Source: Streptomyces sp. NBC_00162 (GTDB taxonomy: Bacteria; Actinomycetota; Actinomycetes; Streptomycetales; Streptomycetaceae). From it: a DNA stretch of 64,000 nt. The stretch is taken from NCBI RefSeq assembly GCF_024611995.1, contig NZ_CP102509.1, forward strand, positions 434,001 to 498,000, written 5' to 3'. This document shows positions 37,890-45,423 of this stretch, one piece after another. Numbering within the stretch: the first letter of the stretch is position 1; the number at the start of each line of letters is the position of its first letter. The notes beneath the pieces are model-generated. The model ran no database searches. It worked only from the letters and a program-made list of their open reading frames with translations, and was not told the DNA's origin. The translations under genes were made by a program, and so were the position numbers.

Positions 37890-39470
37890 TCATGTCCCGT
37901 AGTGAACGGCCAGATTGTCCTCAGCGGGCCTGGCGCGACCGGCCGGGCCCTTCGCGAACGCCCGGAGCACGTTGGCGGTGACGGTGCGGGTAAAGTGACC
38001 GGCCCGCGCGTCCAACCCGTGGCTCGCCTTGCCTCCTCCGGGGGCGCCCGCGTCGAGGGCCTCCACCCAGCGCATGGTGCCCGCTGCGAAGACCCCGGCC
38101 CCGCCCGGGAGCGACAGGTACGCGGTGTCCGCGTACGAGGGGCGGCCTTTGCACACCACCGGTGAGTGCGCGAGGATCTCGACCGGCCGCGGCGTCGGGT
38201 GCGCCGCGTTCACCCGGTCGAACTCCACACCCACCAGGTGGGGAAAGGAGTCCCCCGCCCCCGCCCCGGTACCCGCCAGCAGCCAGTGCTCTGGGTGGGA
38301 GACCACGAAGGGGGCGTCGACCGGATAGCCGTCGTACAGCACGCCGAGCAGCGAGCTCTCGGGGTCGGAGCCGGGCGTGCGCCGGAAATCGTGGGTGGGC
38401 GGGGATCCCCGCTGGAAGCCGGGGTCCTTGGCGTAGTCATCCTTGTAGCAGACCACGTTGCGGTCCGGCCCCACGGCGGAGGCCTCGAAGCGGATCCGCC
38501 GGTAGCAGCAGTTCGCCCCGAGGACTGCCAGGTTCGTACCTGTGTCGCGCGCCCGGGTCACGTGGCGGCGCTGCTCGGGGCTCCAGTACTCGTCGTGGCC
38601 CAGCGAAACCATGGCAGCCGCCCCCATGAGGAAGTCGGGACGGCGGGCCACGTCCACGCCCGTGGTGTACGCCAGGGGAAGGCCCATGCGTTCCGCCAGC
38701 GCGATCAAGGGTGCCTCGTACGGGAGGAACTGACCCGCGCCCTGCCTGTTCTCGTACGGACGGTCGAAGGTGACCTGAAGGGACCGTGATCCCCTCCTGC
38801 CCGTCACCCCCCTGTAGAGGTCCGCACCGCCCCACCGGTTGTAGGCCTGCCAGGTGGCCACTGAGTTCATGATCACCGTACGGCCGGCCGCCGAGGCAGA
38901 CCGTACGGTGACTGGCATGAACCGCTGCGCCTGCCCGTCCTGGGTGTCCAGCCTCAGCAGGTAACTGCCCTCCGGCCAGCCGGAGGTGTCGATCCGCGCC
39001 GTCTCACACCACTTGGCGCGGGCCGTCCGTGTGTCGGGGTCGAGCAGGGCCGGCGGTTGGAGAACACCCGGCAGGGCGGCCGACCGCCACACCAGACGGG
39101 CCCTGGCCCCTCCGTACCAGCCCATCCGATACGCACGGACGGTGTAGTACGCGGACGTCGTCGATACCCGCAGACCGAGCCGCTCCCCCGGACGGACGCT
39201 GACCCGGTCGGCGAACCCTTCGATGGCCCGCGCCGGGCCCCTCCGGCTGATCCGCCAGTCGGGGGAACCTGCCAGAGCGTTCTCGGCCTCCACGTCCAAT
39301 CCGCACCCAGCAGACACCAGGCGAACGGCCTCGTCGACTCCGGCTGCGGCGCGGGCCACCGCAGTCCCGACGGTCCAAGATCCGATCGTGGTGGCTGCCA
39401 AACCCAGCATCAGCCGACGCCCGGGCCCCCGGACGACGCCGGACTCCCCTGGGGCACCCGCCTGATCCAT
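37890..39470 (-). CDS. Secreted N,N-dimethylformamidase beta-subunit-like protein
   Basis: A 526-residue protein with a twin-arginine-like signal (GRRLMLGLAATTIGSWTVGT) ending near VARAAA. The body matches the DMFA large-subunit-like family: VRPGERLGLRVSTTSAYYTV, YRMGWYGGARARLVWRS, FDRPYENRQGAGQFLPYEAP, LPLAYTTGVDVARRPDFLMG, VSLGHDEYWSPEQRRHVTRA, NLAVLGANCCYRRIRFE and VVSHPEHWLLAGTGAGAGDS. The start at 39470 has GAGG upstream; in-frame sequence beyond it is unrelated. The substrate is unknown. It is complete although its downstream flank is a junction with the broken Nudix gene. Confidence 0.8.
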   Translation of the reverse strand: MDQAGAPGESGVVRGPGRRLMLGLAATTIGSWTVGTAVARAAAGVDEAVRLVSAGCGLDVEAENALAGSPDWRISRRGPARAIEGFADRVSVRPGERLGLRVSTTSAYYTVRAYRMGWYGGARARLVWRSAALPGVLQPPALLDPDTRTARAKWCETARIDTSGWPEGSYLLRLDTQDGQAQRFMPVTVRSASAAGRTVIMNSVATWQAYNRWGGADLYRGVTGRRGSRSLQVTFDRPYENRQGAGQFLPYEAPLIALAERMGLPLAYTTGVDVARRPDFLMGAAAMVSLGHDEYWSPEQRRHVTRARDTGTNLAVLGANCCYRRIRFEASAVGPDRNVVCYKDDYAKDPGFQRGSPPTHDFRRTPGSDPESSLLGVLYDGYPVDAPFVVSHPEHWLLAGTGAGAGDSFPHLVGVEFDRVNAAHPTPRPVEILAHSPVVCKGRPSYADTAYLSLPGGAGVFAAGTMRWVEALDAGAPGGGKASHGLDARAGHFTRTVTANVLRAFAKGPAGRARPAEDNLAVHYGT

Positions 39471-40021
39471 CACATCACCTCGGCATTTTGAATCGGCTGG
39501 CCCTCGTTCTAGCCCACCGCCGGCCACCGGCCCGGCAGGACGCGCGCGCAGGCGAAATCCTTCGCCTCGAAGGCACCCCTCCCGACCCCGCGCGTGTCGC
39601 GGTAGTCGCCGGCCGCCACGCTGGCCAGGCCGGGACACCGGCCCCGGGGTTCTGGCCTCGCCGTGATCAGCCTGACCGACGCGCTCACCTCCTCGTACCT
39701 GCGGGAGAGTAGTGCCGAGGCAGCCGATTACGGCCGATGGCCCTGGGTGCCGAGGGACTTCACACCGTGGCGGCCGACTGCCCAGACACCGTCGCCGAGT
39801 ACCAGCCCGCTGAGTGACCCCATACGCCCCCTCAAGCTGGCGCGGCAGGGGGCCTCCTTGGCGGTCGCTGTCGGACTGCAGGGCGTCGGCGAGGCCGTGC
39901 TTGGTGACCAGGAAGTCGACGAACAGGTCGATCCATTGGCGCAATGCAACACTGCCGCCGCGCACGAGATAGGTCGGCATGCCAGTGACTCGTCGACGAT
40001 TCTGGGGGTTTCAGCCGACCT
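39471..40021. other. Gene-poor interval containing a TetR C-terminal relic
   Basis: On the minus strand at about 39870-39980 the frame reads ALRQWIDLFVDFLVTKHGLA, resembling the ligand-domain helix of TetR-family regulators, then loses similarity. A plus-strand stretch near 39663 (ISLTDALTSSYLRESSAEAA) looks coding but has no recognisable partner. Nothing intact is present. Confidence 0.35.
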
Positions 40022-41050
40022 CTATGGTCGCTTTGCTGGGACGGGCAGAAGCGTGGGCCAGCGAGCGAGCATACGTTGGCGCATAGCGGTGCTGAGGCTG
40101 CTCATGCCGCTAAGGGAGGTGTGGTCGGCCGTCATCTGGCCAACGACCCCGAGCCGGTGGACGAGCCGTTGTCGGGCGGTCGCGGTGCCCCACGTCCAGT
40201 CCCGGTGCGGAATCCGGGCCAGGTGATCAGTGCTCTCGCGGCGTGCCCGCTCAACCAGCGCGTCGCCGCGGAGCAGCCAGCCGGCACACGCGTCAGCGAG
40301 CCCGTCTTGGGCATCGGAGCCGGTCAGGGTGCGCCATTCGTTGCGGTATGCGCTCTCCGCCCGTTCCAGCAGCGGCTCCGACGCTGAAGTGACACACCAG
40401 CAGGTCGGAAAGCCGATGCGCAGGTAGGCGAGCTCCATCAAGCCGCTGCCCAGTGACGCTTGCTCAAAGTCGATGAATCGGATCCCCGTGGCGGTGTGGA
40501 GATCATTACCGGGACAGGGATCCCCGTGGAGAAGGGCATGCCCAGATGCCTGGTCGAGCCGGTTCACGAGGTCATCGAGTTCGCCGGACACGGCAGAAGT
40601 GACAGGAACCTCCAGAGCCCCGGCCAGCTGCAGGAAAGACTCGATATCGGCCTCGTTCGGGCCCTGCCACCGGGGAAGTACCCCGACGTCCTCCGGGCGG
40701 GCGGTGGCATGCAGCCGTGCCAGCGCGGCTGCATAGTCGACGATCCAGTCGCTGGCCGGGCGTCGGTGATCCAGATGCTCCAGCACCAAGACCCGCTCGC
40801 TGGGATCGGTGGCCAGCAACGCGGGCACCACGGGTATTTCAGCTCGGGCGGCGAGCCTCAGGGCGGCCACCTCACGGGCGTATCGCTCGTCGGCATCAAG
40901 ACCGCCGACGATCTGCTTCACCACCGCCGTTGCCTCTGGCAACTCGACGCGCCACACGCGCGAGCGAGGGCTGCTGCCCAGTCTGCGAGAGCGCCTGGGA
41001 GATCCCAGCTCGGTCCGTAATTCGTCCCCGAACGGCAGTCGCAACCACAT
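40022..41050 (-). CDS. Aminoglycoside phosphotransferase (APH)-family kinase
   Basis: A 342-residue protein kinase-like enzyme. Seen: RVWRVELPEATAVVKQIVGG with the ATP-site Lys, REVAALRLAARAEIPVVPAL, ERVLVLEHLDHRRPASDWIV, the catalytic loop GHALLHGDPCPGNDLHTATG and the metal-binding FIDFEQASLGSGLMELAYLR. This family phosphorylates antibiotics, choline, homoserine or other small hydroxyl compounds; the substrate here cannot be inferred. It is single. Confidence 0.8.
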   Translation of the reverse strand: MWLRLPFGDELRTELGSPRRSRRLGSSPRSRVWRVELPEATAVVKQIVGGLDADERYAREVAALRLAARAEIPVVPALLATDPSERVLVLEHLDHRRPASDWIVDYAAALARLHATARPEDVGVLPRWQGPNEADIESFLQLAGALEVPVTSAVSGELDDLVNRLDQASGHALLHGDPCPGNDLHTATGIRFIDFEQASLGSGLMELAYLRIGFPTCWCVTSASEPLLERAESAYRNEWRTLTGSDAQDGLADACAGWLLRGDALVERARRESTDHLARIPHRDWTWGTATARQRLVHRLGVVGQMTADHTSLSGMSSLSTAMRQRMLARWPTLLPVPAKRP

Positions 41051-41147
41051 GCACTCATCCTTCCACGCGGCCGAACGAGCGTGCGGCTACTGCGCACAAC
41101 TGGCCGTCCGGCCGCACGCCGCCGAGGTGATGAGGCTTCCTGAAAAC

Positions 41148-41182
41148 GGTTCTGGCCGTTCTTCCGTGACGGCTACGCCAGA
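41148..41182 (+). repeat. 35-bp dispersed repeat, copy 1
   Basis: A 35-bp segment containing TTCTTCCGTGACGGCTACG that matches the reverse complement of 52214-52248 at 32 of 35 positions. It lies in the non-coding gap between the APH and TetR genes and may be the terminus of a lost insertion sequence. Confidence 0.5.
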
Positions 41183-41253
41183 GACGGCCCTGCAACCAGG
41201 CCAGGCATTCGGGGGCGCCAGGCGGGGTGAAGACGGAGGTGTTCGGCGTATGT

Positions 41254-41880
41254 CTAACTCAGAAGCTCGCGGACCAGCGCCTGGCCCCACCACTCCTCGA
41301 TACGACCGGGTAGCCAGCCACGTTCGGTGGTGAGTGTGGTGTAGACGTCGATGTTGCAGATGGCTGCGTAGATGTCGACGGCAGACCCCAGGTCCAGGTC
41401 GCGTCGAAGGGTGCCGTCCGGCCAGGACGAGAAGACCTGAACCCGGGTTTCGTCGCCCCGTTCGCGGCCGTCACGGTAAGCCGTGGCGAGCTTGGGTTCG
41501 CTGCGGCCCGCTTCGCGGATCAGCATGATGACGTCGCCCGCGCGCTCGAACAGCCGCCGGTCGTAGGCGGCCATCGCCGCTAGCTGGCGCCCAGGGTCCG
41601 CCGCTGCGGCCTCCAACTCCGCGAGCATCTGCGGCGCGTCGGCGGACAGGTCGGCCGAATCGGCCACGGCCCGGGTCAGCCCGGTCTTGTTTCCGTACGT
41701 CGCGTAGACCGTGGGCACGGAGACTCCCGCCTCGCGCGCCACGTCGCGCACGGTCGTGCCCGCCCAGCCCTGGGTGTCGAAGAGCCGGCGTGCAGCGCGG
41801 GCGATCTCGGCCCGGGTCTCCAGCGCCTGCGTCGTCCGACGCAGTGAGTCATAGCGACGTCGGTCCTGCTCTGCACTCAT
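41254..41880 (-). CDS. TetR-family transcriptional regulator
   Basis: A 208-residue repressor. The HTH reads TRAEIARAARRLFDTQGWAG, TTVRDVAREAGVSVPTVYAT and YGNKTGLTRAVAD. The C-terminal helical ligand domain includes RLFERAGDVIMLIREAGRSE and WLPGRIEEWWGQALVRELLS. It diverges from a membrane-protein gene only 40 bp away, so its promoter and the leaderless promoter of the neighbour overlap; repression of the membrane protein is likely. Confidence 0.9.
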   Translation of the reverse strand: MSAEQDRRRYDSLRRTTQALETRAEIARAARRLFDTQGWAGTTVRDVAREAGVSVPTVYATYGNKTGLTRAVADSADLSADAPQMLAELEAAAADPGRQLAAMAAYDRRLFERAGDVIMLIREAGRSEPKLATAYRDGRERGDETRVQVFSSWPDGTLRRDLDLGSAVDIYAAICNIDVYTTLTTERGWLPGRIEEWWGQALVRELLS

Positions 41881-41883
41881 GCC

Positions 41884-41914
41884 TTGCCCTCTCCAGATTT
41901 ACGCTGCTTATAAT
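41884..41914 (+). promoter_or_regulatory. Promoter for a probably leaderless mRNA
   Basis: TTGCCC (41884-41889) and a perfect TATAAT (41909-41914) are separated by 19 bp. The ATG of the membrane-protein gene begins six bases after the -10 box and no ribosome site exists, so transcription would start at or next to the start codon. The -35 box abuts the TetR start codon. Confidence 0.6.
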
Positions 41915-41920
41915 CAATAT

Positions 41921-42652
41921 ATGACACGTCAATCCAAGTTGGCCAACATCGGCTTCTCCTGGATCGGTGGCATGGCCGCCATAGGCTTCGCCGCCATGAT
42001 CACCCTCAGCAACGCGATGATGGTGCCCGCCGGGCTGCCCCTCACCGGGGCAGAGATCGGAAAGGTCACCGAGTTCTTCGCTGAGGAAGGCACCGCTGTC
42101 GGCATCGGCTCAGCACTCGCCCCCGCCGCCTGGATCCTGGCCACCTTGTTCGGCGCCGGTGCGCTCGTCGCGCTGCGGAGGTCCGAGCGCGACCGCGGCG
42201 AAGCGTGGTCGCTGCTCGGACTCGCCGGACTGGCCCTGCAGAACGTCACCTTCGCCGGGGTCATCGCGACCCGCCTCGCCCTGACCTCGACAGCCCCGCA
42301 CGACCCCTCCGCGACCACGGCACTCTGGGCCTTGCACGATGCGGTGTTCACCCTCAACGGAACCTTTCTGGCGCTCGCCCTCCTCGGCCTCTCCGTCGGC
42401 GGCCTGCGCACCGGCGTGATCCGGCCGTGGCACGGCACCTTGGGGCTGCTCGCCGCCGCACTGCAGTTCAGTTCCGCCACCCTCGCCCACTGGGCGATCG
42501 GCAACGGCGGGGCCTTGGGCCTCCTCGGCCTCGCCGGCTGGCTGTTGTGGGTCGTCTGGATCGTCGCGTACGGCATCACCCTGATCCGGCACAGCCCGGG
42601 CACCCCGGTCCGGAGGTCCCCCAGTGGCCAAACCAGTGCGGCCCCTGCCTGA
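41921..42652 (+). CDS. Six-helix membrane protein of unknown function
   Basis: A 243-residue protein. Predicted spans include IGGMAAIGFAAMITLSNAMM, LAPAAWILATLFGAGALVAL, LLGLAGLALQNVTFAGVIAT, TLNGTFLALALLGLSVGGL, LGLLAAALQFSSATLAHWAI and LLGLAGWLLWVVWIVAYGIT. The start ATG 41921 is chosen because the TATAAT box lies directly upstream; in-frame codons before it lie in the promoter. It is probably repressed by the divergent TetR regulator. A DUF4267 gene follows 72 bp later in the same direction. Confidence 0.75.
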   Translation: MTRQSKLANIGFSWIGGMAAIGFAAMITLSNAMMVPAGLPLTGAEIGKVTEFFAEEGTAVGIGSALAPAAWILATLFGAGALVALRRSERDRGEAWSLLGLAGLALQNVTFAGVIATRLALTSTAPHDPSATTALWALHDAVFTLNGTFLALALLGLSVGGLRTGVIRPWHGTLGLLAAALQFSSATLAHWAIGNGGALGLLGLAGWLLWVVWIVAYGITLIRHSPGTPVRRSPSGQTSAAPA

Positions 42653-42724
42653 CCGCACGAGCGAGCAGTTGCCGGACAACGCAGGCACGGACCCACAGGC
42701 CCCGCTCTCCCTCTCGGAGGATCC

Positions 42725-43147
42725 ATGAAGAGGCGTCACATCACCACTGCCCTTGCCGCACTGACCGGCGTCGCAGTTCTGTGCCTCGGGCTCAATTTCC
42801 TGCTCAACCCTGACGGTGCACCCGCCGGATTCGGCATCACCCCCTGGCCACAGGGGAACGCCGACGGCTACTTCGTCGTGAAGGGCGTACGCGATATCGC
42901 CGTGGCATCCGCCGTGTTCCTGCTGCTCACGCTCGGGCAGCGGCGAATCCTCGGCTGGGTGGTCCTCATCGACGCCATCATTCCGATCGGTGACGCGCTT
43001 GCGGTCGTCACCCATGGCGGCACATTCACCACAGCGCTGAGTGTTCACGTATCGGCGTCCGCCATCGTCGTACTCACCGCCATCATGCTGCTGACCGAGG
43101 GCAGCACACGCACGACACCGCAGTCACAGCTGACACCCTCCACATGA
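42725..43147 (+). CDS. DUF4267 membrane protein
   Basis: A 140-residue small integral membrane protein with four probable spans: ITTALAALTGVAVLCLGLNF, DIAVASAVFLLLTLGQRRIL, WVVLIDAIIPIGDALAVV and SVHVSASAIVVLTAIMLLTE. GFGITPWPQGNADGYFVVKG is the conserved DUF4267 segment. The start has GGAGG six bases upstream. It is probably in the same transcription unit as the six-helix membrane protein under TetR control. The function is unknown. Confidence 0.82.
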   Translation: MKRRHITTALAALTGVAVLCLGLNFLLNPDGAPAGFGITPWPQGNADGYFVVKGVRDIAVASAVFLLLTLGQRRILGWVVLIDAIIPIGDALAVVTHGGTFTTALSVHVSASAIVVLTAIMLLTEGSTRTTPQSQLTPST

Positions 43148-43382
43148 TCCTGCGGACGTGCCTATGCGGTACTGGCCGCACTTGCGTGAAGGCCTGCTGA
43201 GGTTGTTGCGCGGTGGCAGGCCGGCACAGCCTGGACGCGGGCCGTCTCGCTGGCGCGCCCGTCACGGAAGCGCGGCCAGAACCAATATTCGAGATCCGCA
43301 TCATTCGTCCGGGCCCTGGCGACTGCCGCGTCGCCCGCCTTGTCCAGCAGGTCCTCGAGCTGGTGGAAGGGGAATGCGAAGC

Positions 43383-43680
43383 GAAGGCCGCAGCGAGGCC
43401 GCCGATCACGCCCTCGGACGCTCACGCGGCGGCCTGAGTACCAAGGTCCACCTGGCCTCCGACAGTCGTGCACGGCCTCTGGCCCTGACCGTCACCGCGG
43501 GCCAGGCCAGCGACGCACCGGCCTTCGAGGCCGGCATGGCCGGCATCCGCGTCCCACGTGGCGGGCCCGGCAGGCCGCGAACCCGGCCGTTGGCCGTGCT
43601 CGCGGACCGGGCCTATTCCTCCCGTGCCATCCGGTCCCACCTGCGTCGACGTGGGATCCGCGCGGTATGGCAGCCCCCCG
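43383..43680 (+). pseudogene. IS5-family transposase internal fragment
   Basis: The plus frame reads SEAADHALGRSRGGLSTKVH, LASDSRARPLALTVTAGQAS and RTRPLAVLADRAYSSRAIRS, HLRRRGIRAV, the central DDE region of a common Streptomyces IS5 transposase. Neither end of the gene is present. On the opposite strand of 43160-43400, LEDLLDKAGDAAVARARTND and YWFWPRFRDGRASETARVQA may be a relic of another gene. After 43680 the frame enters YVLKAEDHVVLAATRQGLPE, resembling a TrkA-C (RCK_C) domain end. Confidence 0.65.
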
Positions 43681-43899
43681 GGGTACGTCCTCAAGGCCGA
43701 GGACCACGTGGTCCTGGCCGCCACCCGCCAGGGCCTGCCCGAGCTCCTCGGCCGCACAGAAGCTTCCGCCCCCAGCCCTCACGGGCCGCATCCGCGCCGC
43801 CATCCAGGCGGTGAGCGAACGCAGTTCGCGCCGGCGTGCGTCGGTGGCAGACTGCCCGGCGTCCGTGACCGCCCGGGGCCCGGCACCGTTACCCACGGA

Positions 43900-44325
43900 A
43901 TGGCCCACTATGACCTGTACGAGCAGCTGGACGAGCCGGGCGAACGGCTGGCAATTCTCACCCGCCTCGAGACCGAAGCGCTCATCACCGTTCTCGGACA
44001 GGTCGCCGAGGCGCAGGCCGATCTGCGGGCGGCAGCACTGGAACTACAGGCGACGATTGGGATGCGGCTGCCTGCGGGCCGACGACCCTCCCGTGGGGAG
44101 GAACGAGAGGGGCGTCGGCCTGGGATTGTCCCTCGCGGGATCACACCCGAACTTCTTGCTCCCAACGGGCCAGTATCTCGGCCACGCGCGGGTACCGCTC
44201 GAGTAGCTCGGCATCGGTCAAGTCCATGTCGGCTGTCCCCAGGATCGTGGCGGTGCCGGCTGGCAGCATCAGTTCTCTGGTGCGGTACTCGTCGGTCACG
44301 GGACCTCCAGCGTTCGTTCGGCTGA
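43900..44325 (+). CDS. Hypothetical protein, probably truncated
   Basis: The ORF begins MAHYDLYEQLDEPGERLAIL, TRLETEALITVLGQVAEAQA, DLRAAALELQATIG, an amphipathic helical pattern suggesting a short coiled coil. Downstream of about 44060 the composition changes and the frame runs antisense to a small gene at 44141-44299, so the genuine part is likely the first ~55 residues. No family was recognised. Confidence 0.35.
   Translation: MAHYDLYEQLDEPGERLAILTRLETEALITVLGQVAEAQADLRAAALELQATIGMRLPAGRRPSRGEEREGRRPGIVPRGITPELLAPNGPVSRPRAGTARVARHRSSPCRLSPGSWRCRLAASVLWCGTRRSRDLQRSFG
44141..44299 (-). CDS. 52-residue small protein of unknown function
   Basis: From GTG 44299 the sequence reads VTDEYRTRELMLPAGTATIL, GTADMDLTDAELLERYPRVA, EILARWEQEVRV, stop. 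A strong GGAGG lies four bases upstream. Its start overlaps the stop of the preceding small frame (CCGTGA), so the two are translationally coupled. It is acidic with no membrane segment. The sequence is protein-like but I do not recognise it. Confidence 0.5.
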   Translation of the reverse strand: MTDEYRTRELMLPAGTATILGTADMDLTDAELLERYPRVAEILARWEQEVRV

Positions 44326-44396
44326 GGCGCCCACGATCCGCCTGGCAAATGCCTGCGTCAACCCCTGCGGAAGAAGTCGTTCCAGATGCAGCGCAT
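44296..44396 (-). pseudogene. Short coupled ORF, frameshifted
   Basis: From ATG 44396: MRCIWNDFFRRG then, after adding one base in the run at 44362-44365, LTQAFARRIVGASAERTLEV and a stop overlapping the next start. It begins nine bases after the stop of the upstream minus-strand gene. It may be a small peptide gene of a three-gene cassette; its function is unknown. Confidence 0.35.
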
Positions 44397-44405
44397 GACG
44401 TTCCC

Positions 44406-44740
44406 CTACTCGTTGTCCAGGGACGTGTCTGGTTCTTCGCTCCACCGCTGGAACGTCTCCGTCAGCTCCGCCTCGACCTCGTCGGGCAGGTTGCTCCGCC
44501 ATGTGATCTCGCTGGTCTCGTACCAGATCTCCATCCAGGAAGTCCTGGCCGCGCCACTAGCACCGGCAGCTCGATGACCTCCCAGATGCCCCCTGGCGGC
44601 TGTCGCAGCCGTCGGGCATGCTCGCCGTCGGCGTTCCGGCGCCTGAAGCTGGAGCGCTGAAGGCCCGTCCTCGACCGCGACCAACGAAGTCGAGCGCCTG
44701 ATCGAGCAGCTCGCCTCCCGCGCGTTGACATCGGCGCACG
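44406..44740 (-). pseudogene. Hypothetical protein, frameshifted, first gene of a small-ORF cassette
   Basis: The last part reads TSWMEIWYETSEITWRSNLP, DEVEAELTETFQRWSEEPDT, SLDNE and a stop at 44406. The preceding part is in another frame: PPGGIWEVIELPVLVARPG. Upstream, DGPSALQLQAPERRRRACP may belong to the same protein. Acidic C-terminus, no recognised domain. It is followed closely by two coupled small ORFs on the same strand. Confidence 0.4.
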
Positions 44741-44911
44741 ATAACAGGGTCCTGCTCATCTCCCCGGGCGGGTGGATCCACACGTTGCCGGGAGGACGGC
44801 CCCTGCCATCCGCTGCTGTGTCGTGCGGTCACAGGGGTGAACCGAGGCCGGCGCCTCTTCCAACGGGTGGGACCCAAGATCCGATCTCAGCCGACCACTC
44901 TCGTGCCAAAG

Positions 44912-44932
44912 ATCAGTTACGGGACAGCCCTT
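44912..44932. repeat. Probable IS5-type terminal inverted-repeat remnant
   Basis: On the minus strand this reads GGGCTGTCCCGTAACTGATC, which I recall as a common Streptomyces IS5-family terminus. It coincides with the abrupt end of a membrane-protein frame (EPLTWVNLVLHILVVPTAAV and following, 45070-44917, minus strand), suggesting that an insertion truncated that gene. The rest of 44930-45423 shows no intact gene. Confidence 0.45.
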
Positions 44933-45423
44933 AGCCTGGCTGTCTGCCGCGCGGTCAGTCTGCGGACGTAGTGGGCGAGGACGGCGGCAGTGGGGACGAC
45001 AAGGATGTGCAGGACCAGGTTGACCCAGGTCAGTGGCTCGAATTGCCACGCCACGCCGCTGCCGACTTCGGGTGATCTTGGGGGCAACAGGCGGCCCTCC
45101 GCGGAGGAGGGCCGATACATGGCGGGCGATAAATGCCCCGGTCCGCGTCCGAGGTGGGCGCGGACCGTACCCCGCCGTCGATCCGGACTCTGTACGAGGC
45201 GAACGCATCGCCCGGAACGGCCTGATGGGGGGCGGCTGCCGCCGCGCTGCGGCTGGGCCCGGCATCGCTCTCCAGCGCCGCACGCCTCGTCGTGGCTGAG
45301 CAGCCATCGAGCCGGCTGCCTGCGGCAATTCCCGACAGATGCTGCGCCTTCGGTCGTTGCGGAGAAGAGCTCGGCATCAGGCCAACCCATACGAGGCTCT
45401 GCCCTGCGCCTTAGCTTCACCCT

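Noticed and set aside
39471..39980. N-terminal extension of the DMFase-like protein up to 39980
   Set aside because: The extension is a TetR-like relic and low-complexity sequence. A Tat-like signal begins just after Met at 39470, which has its own GAGG.
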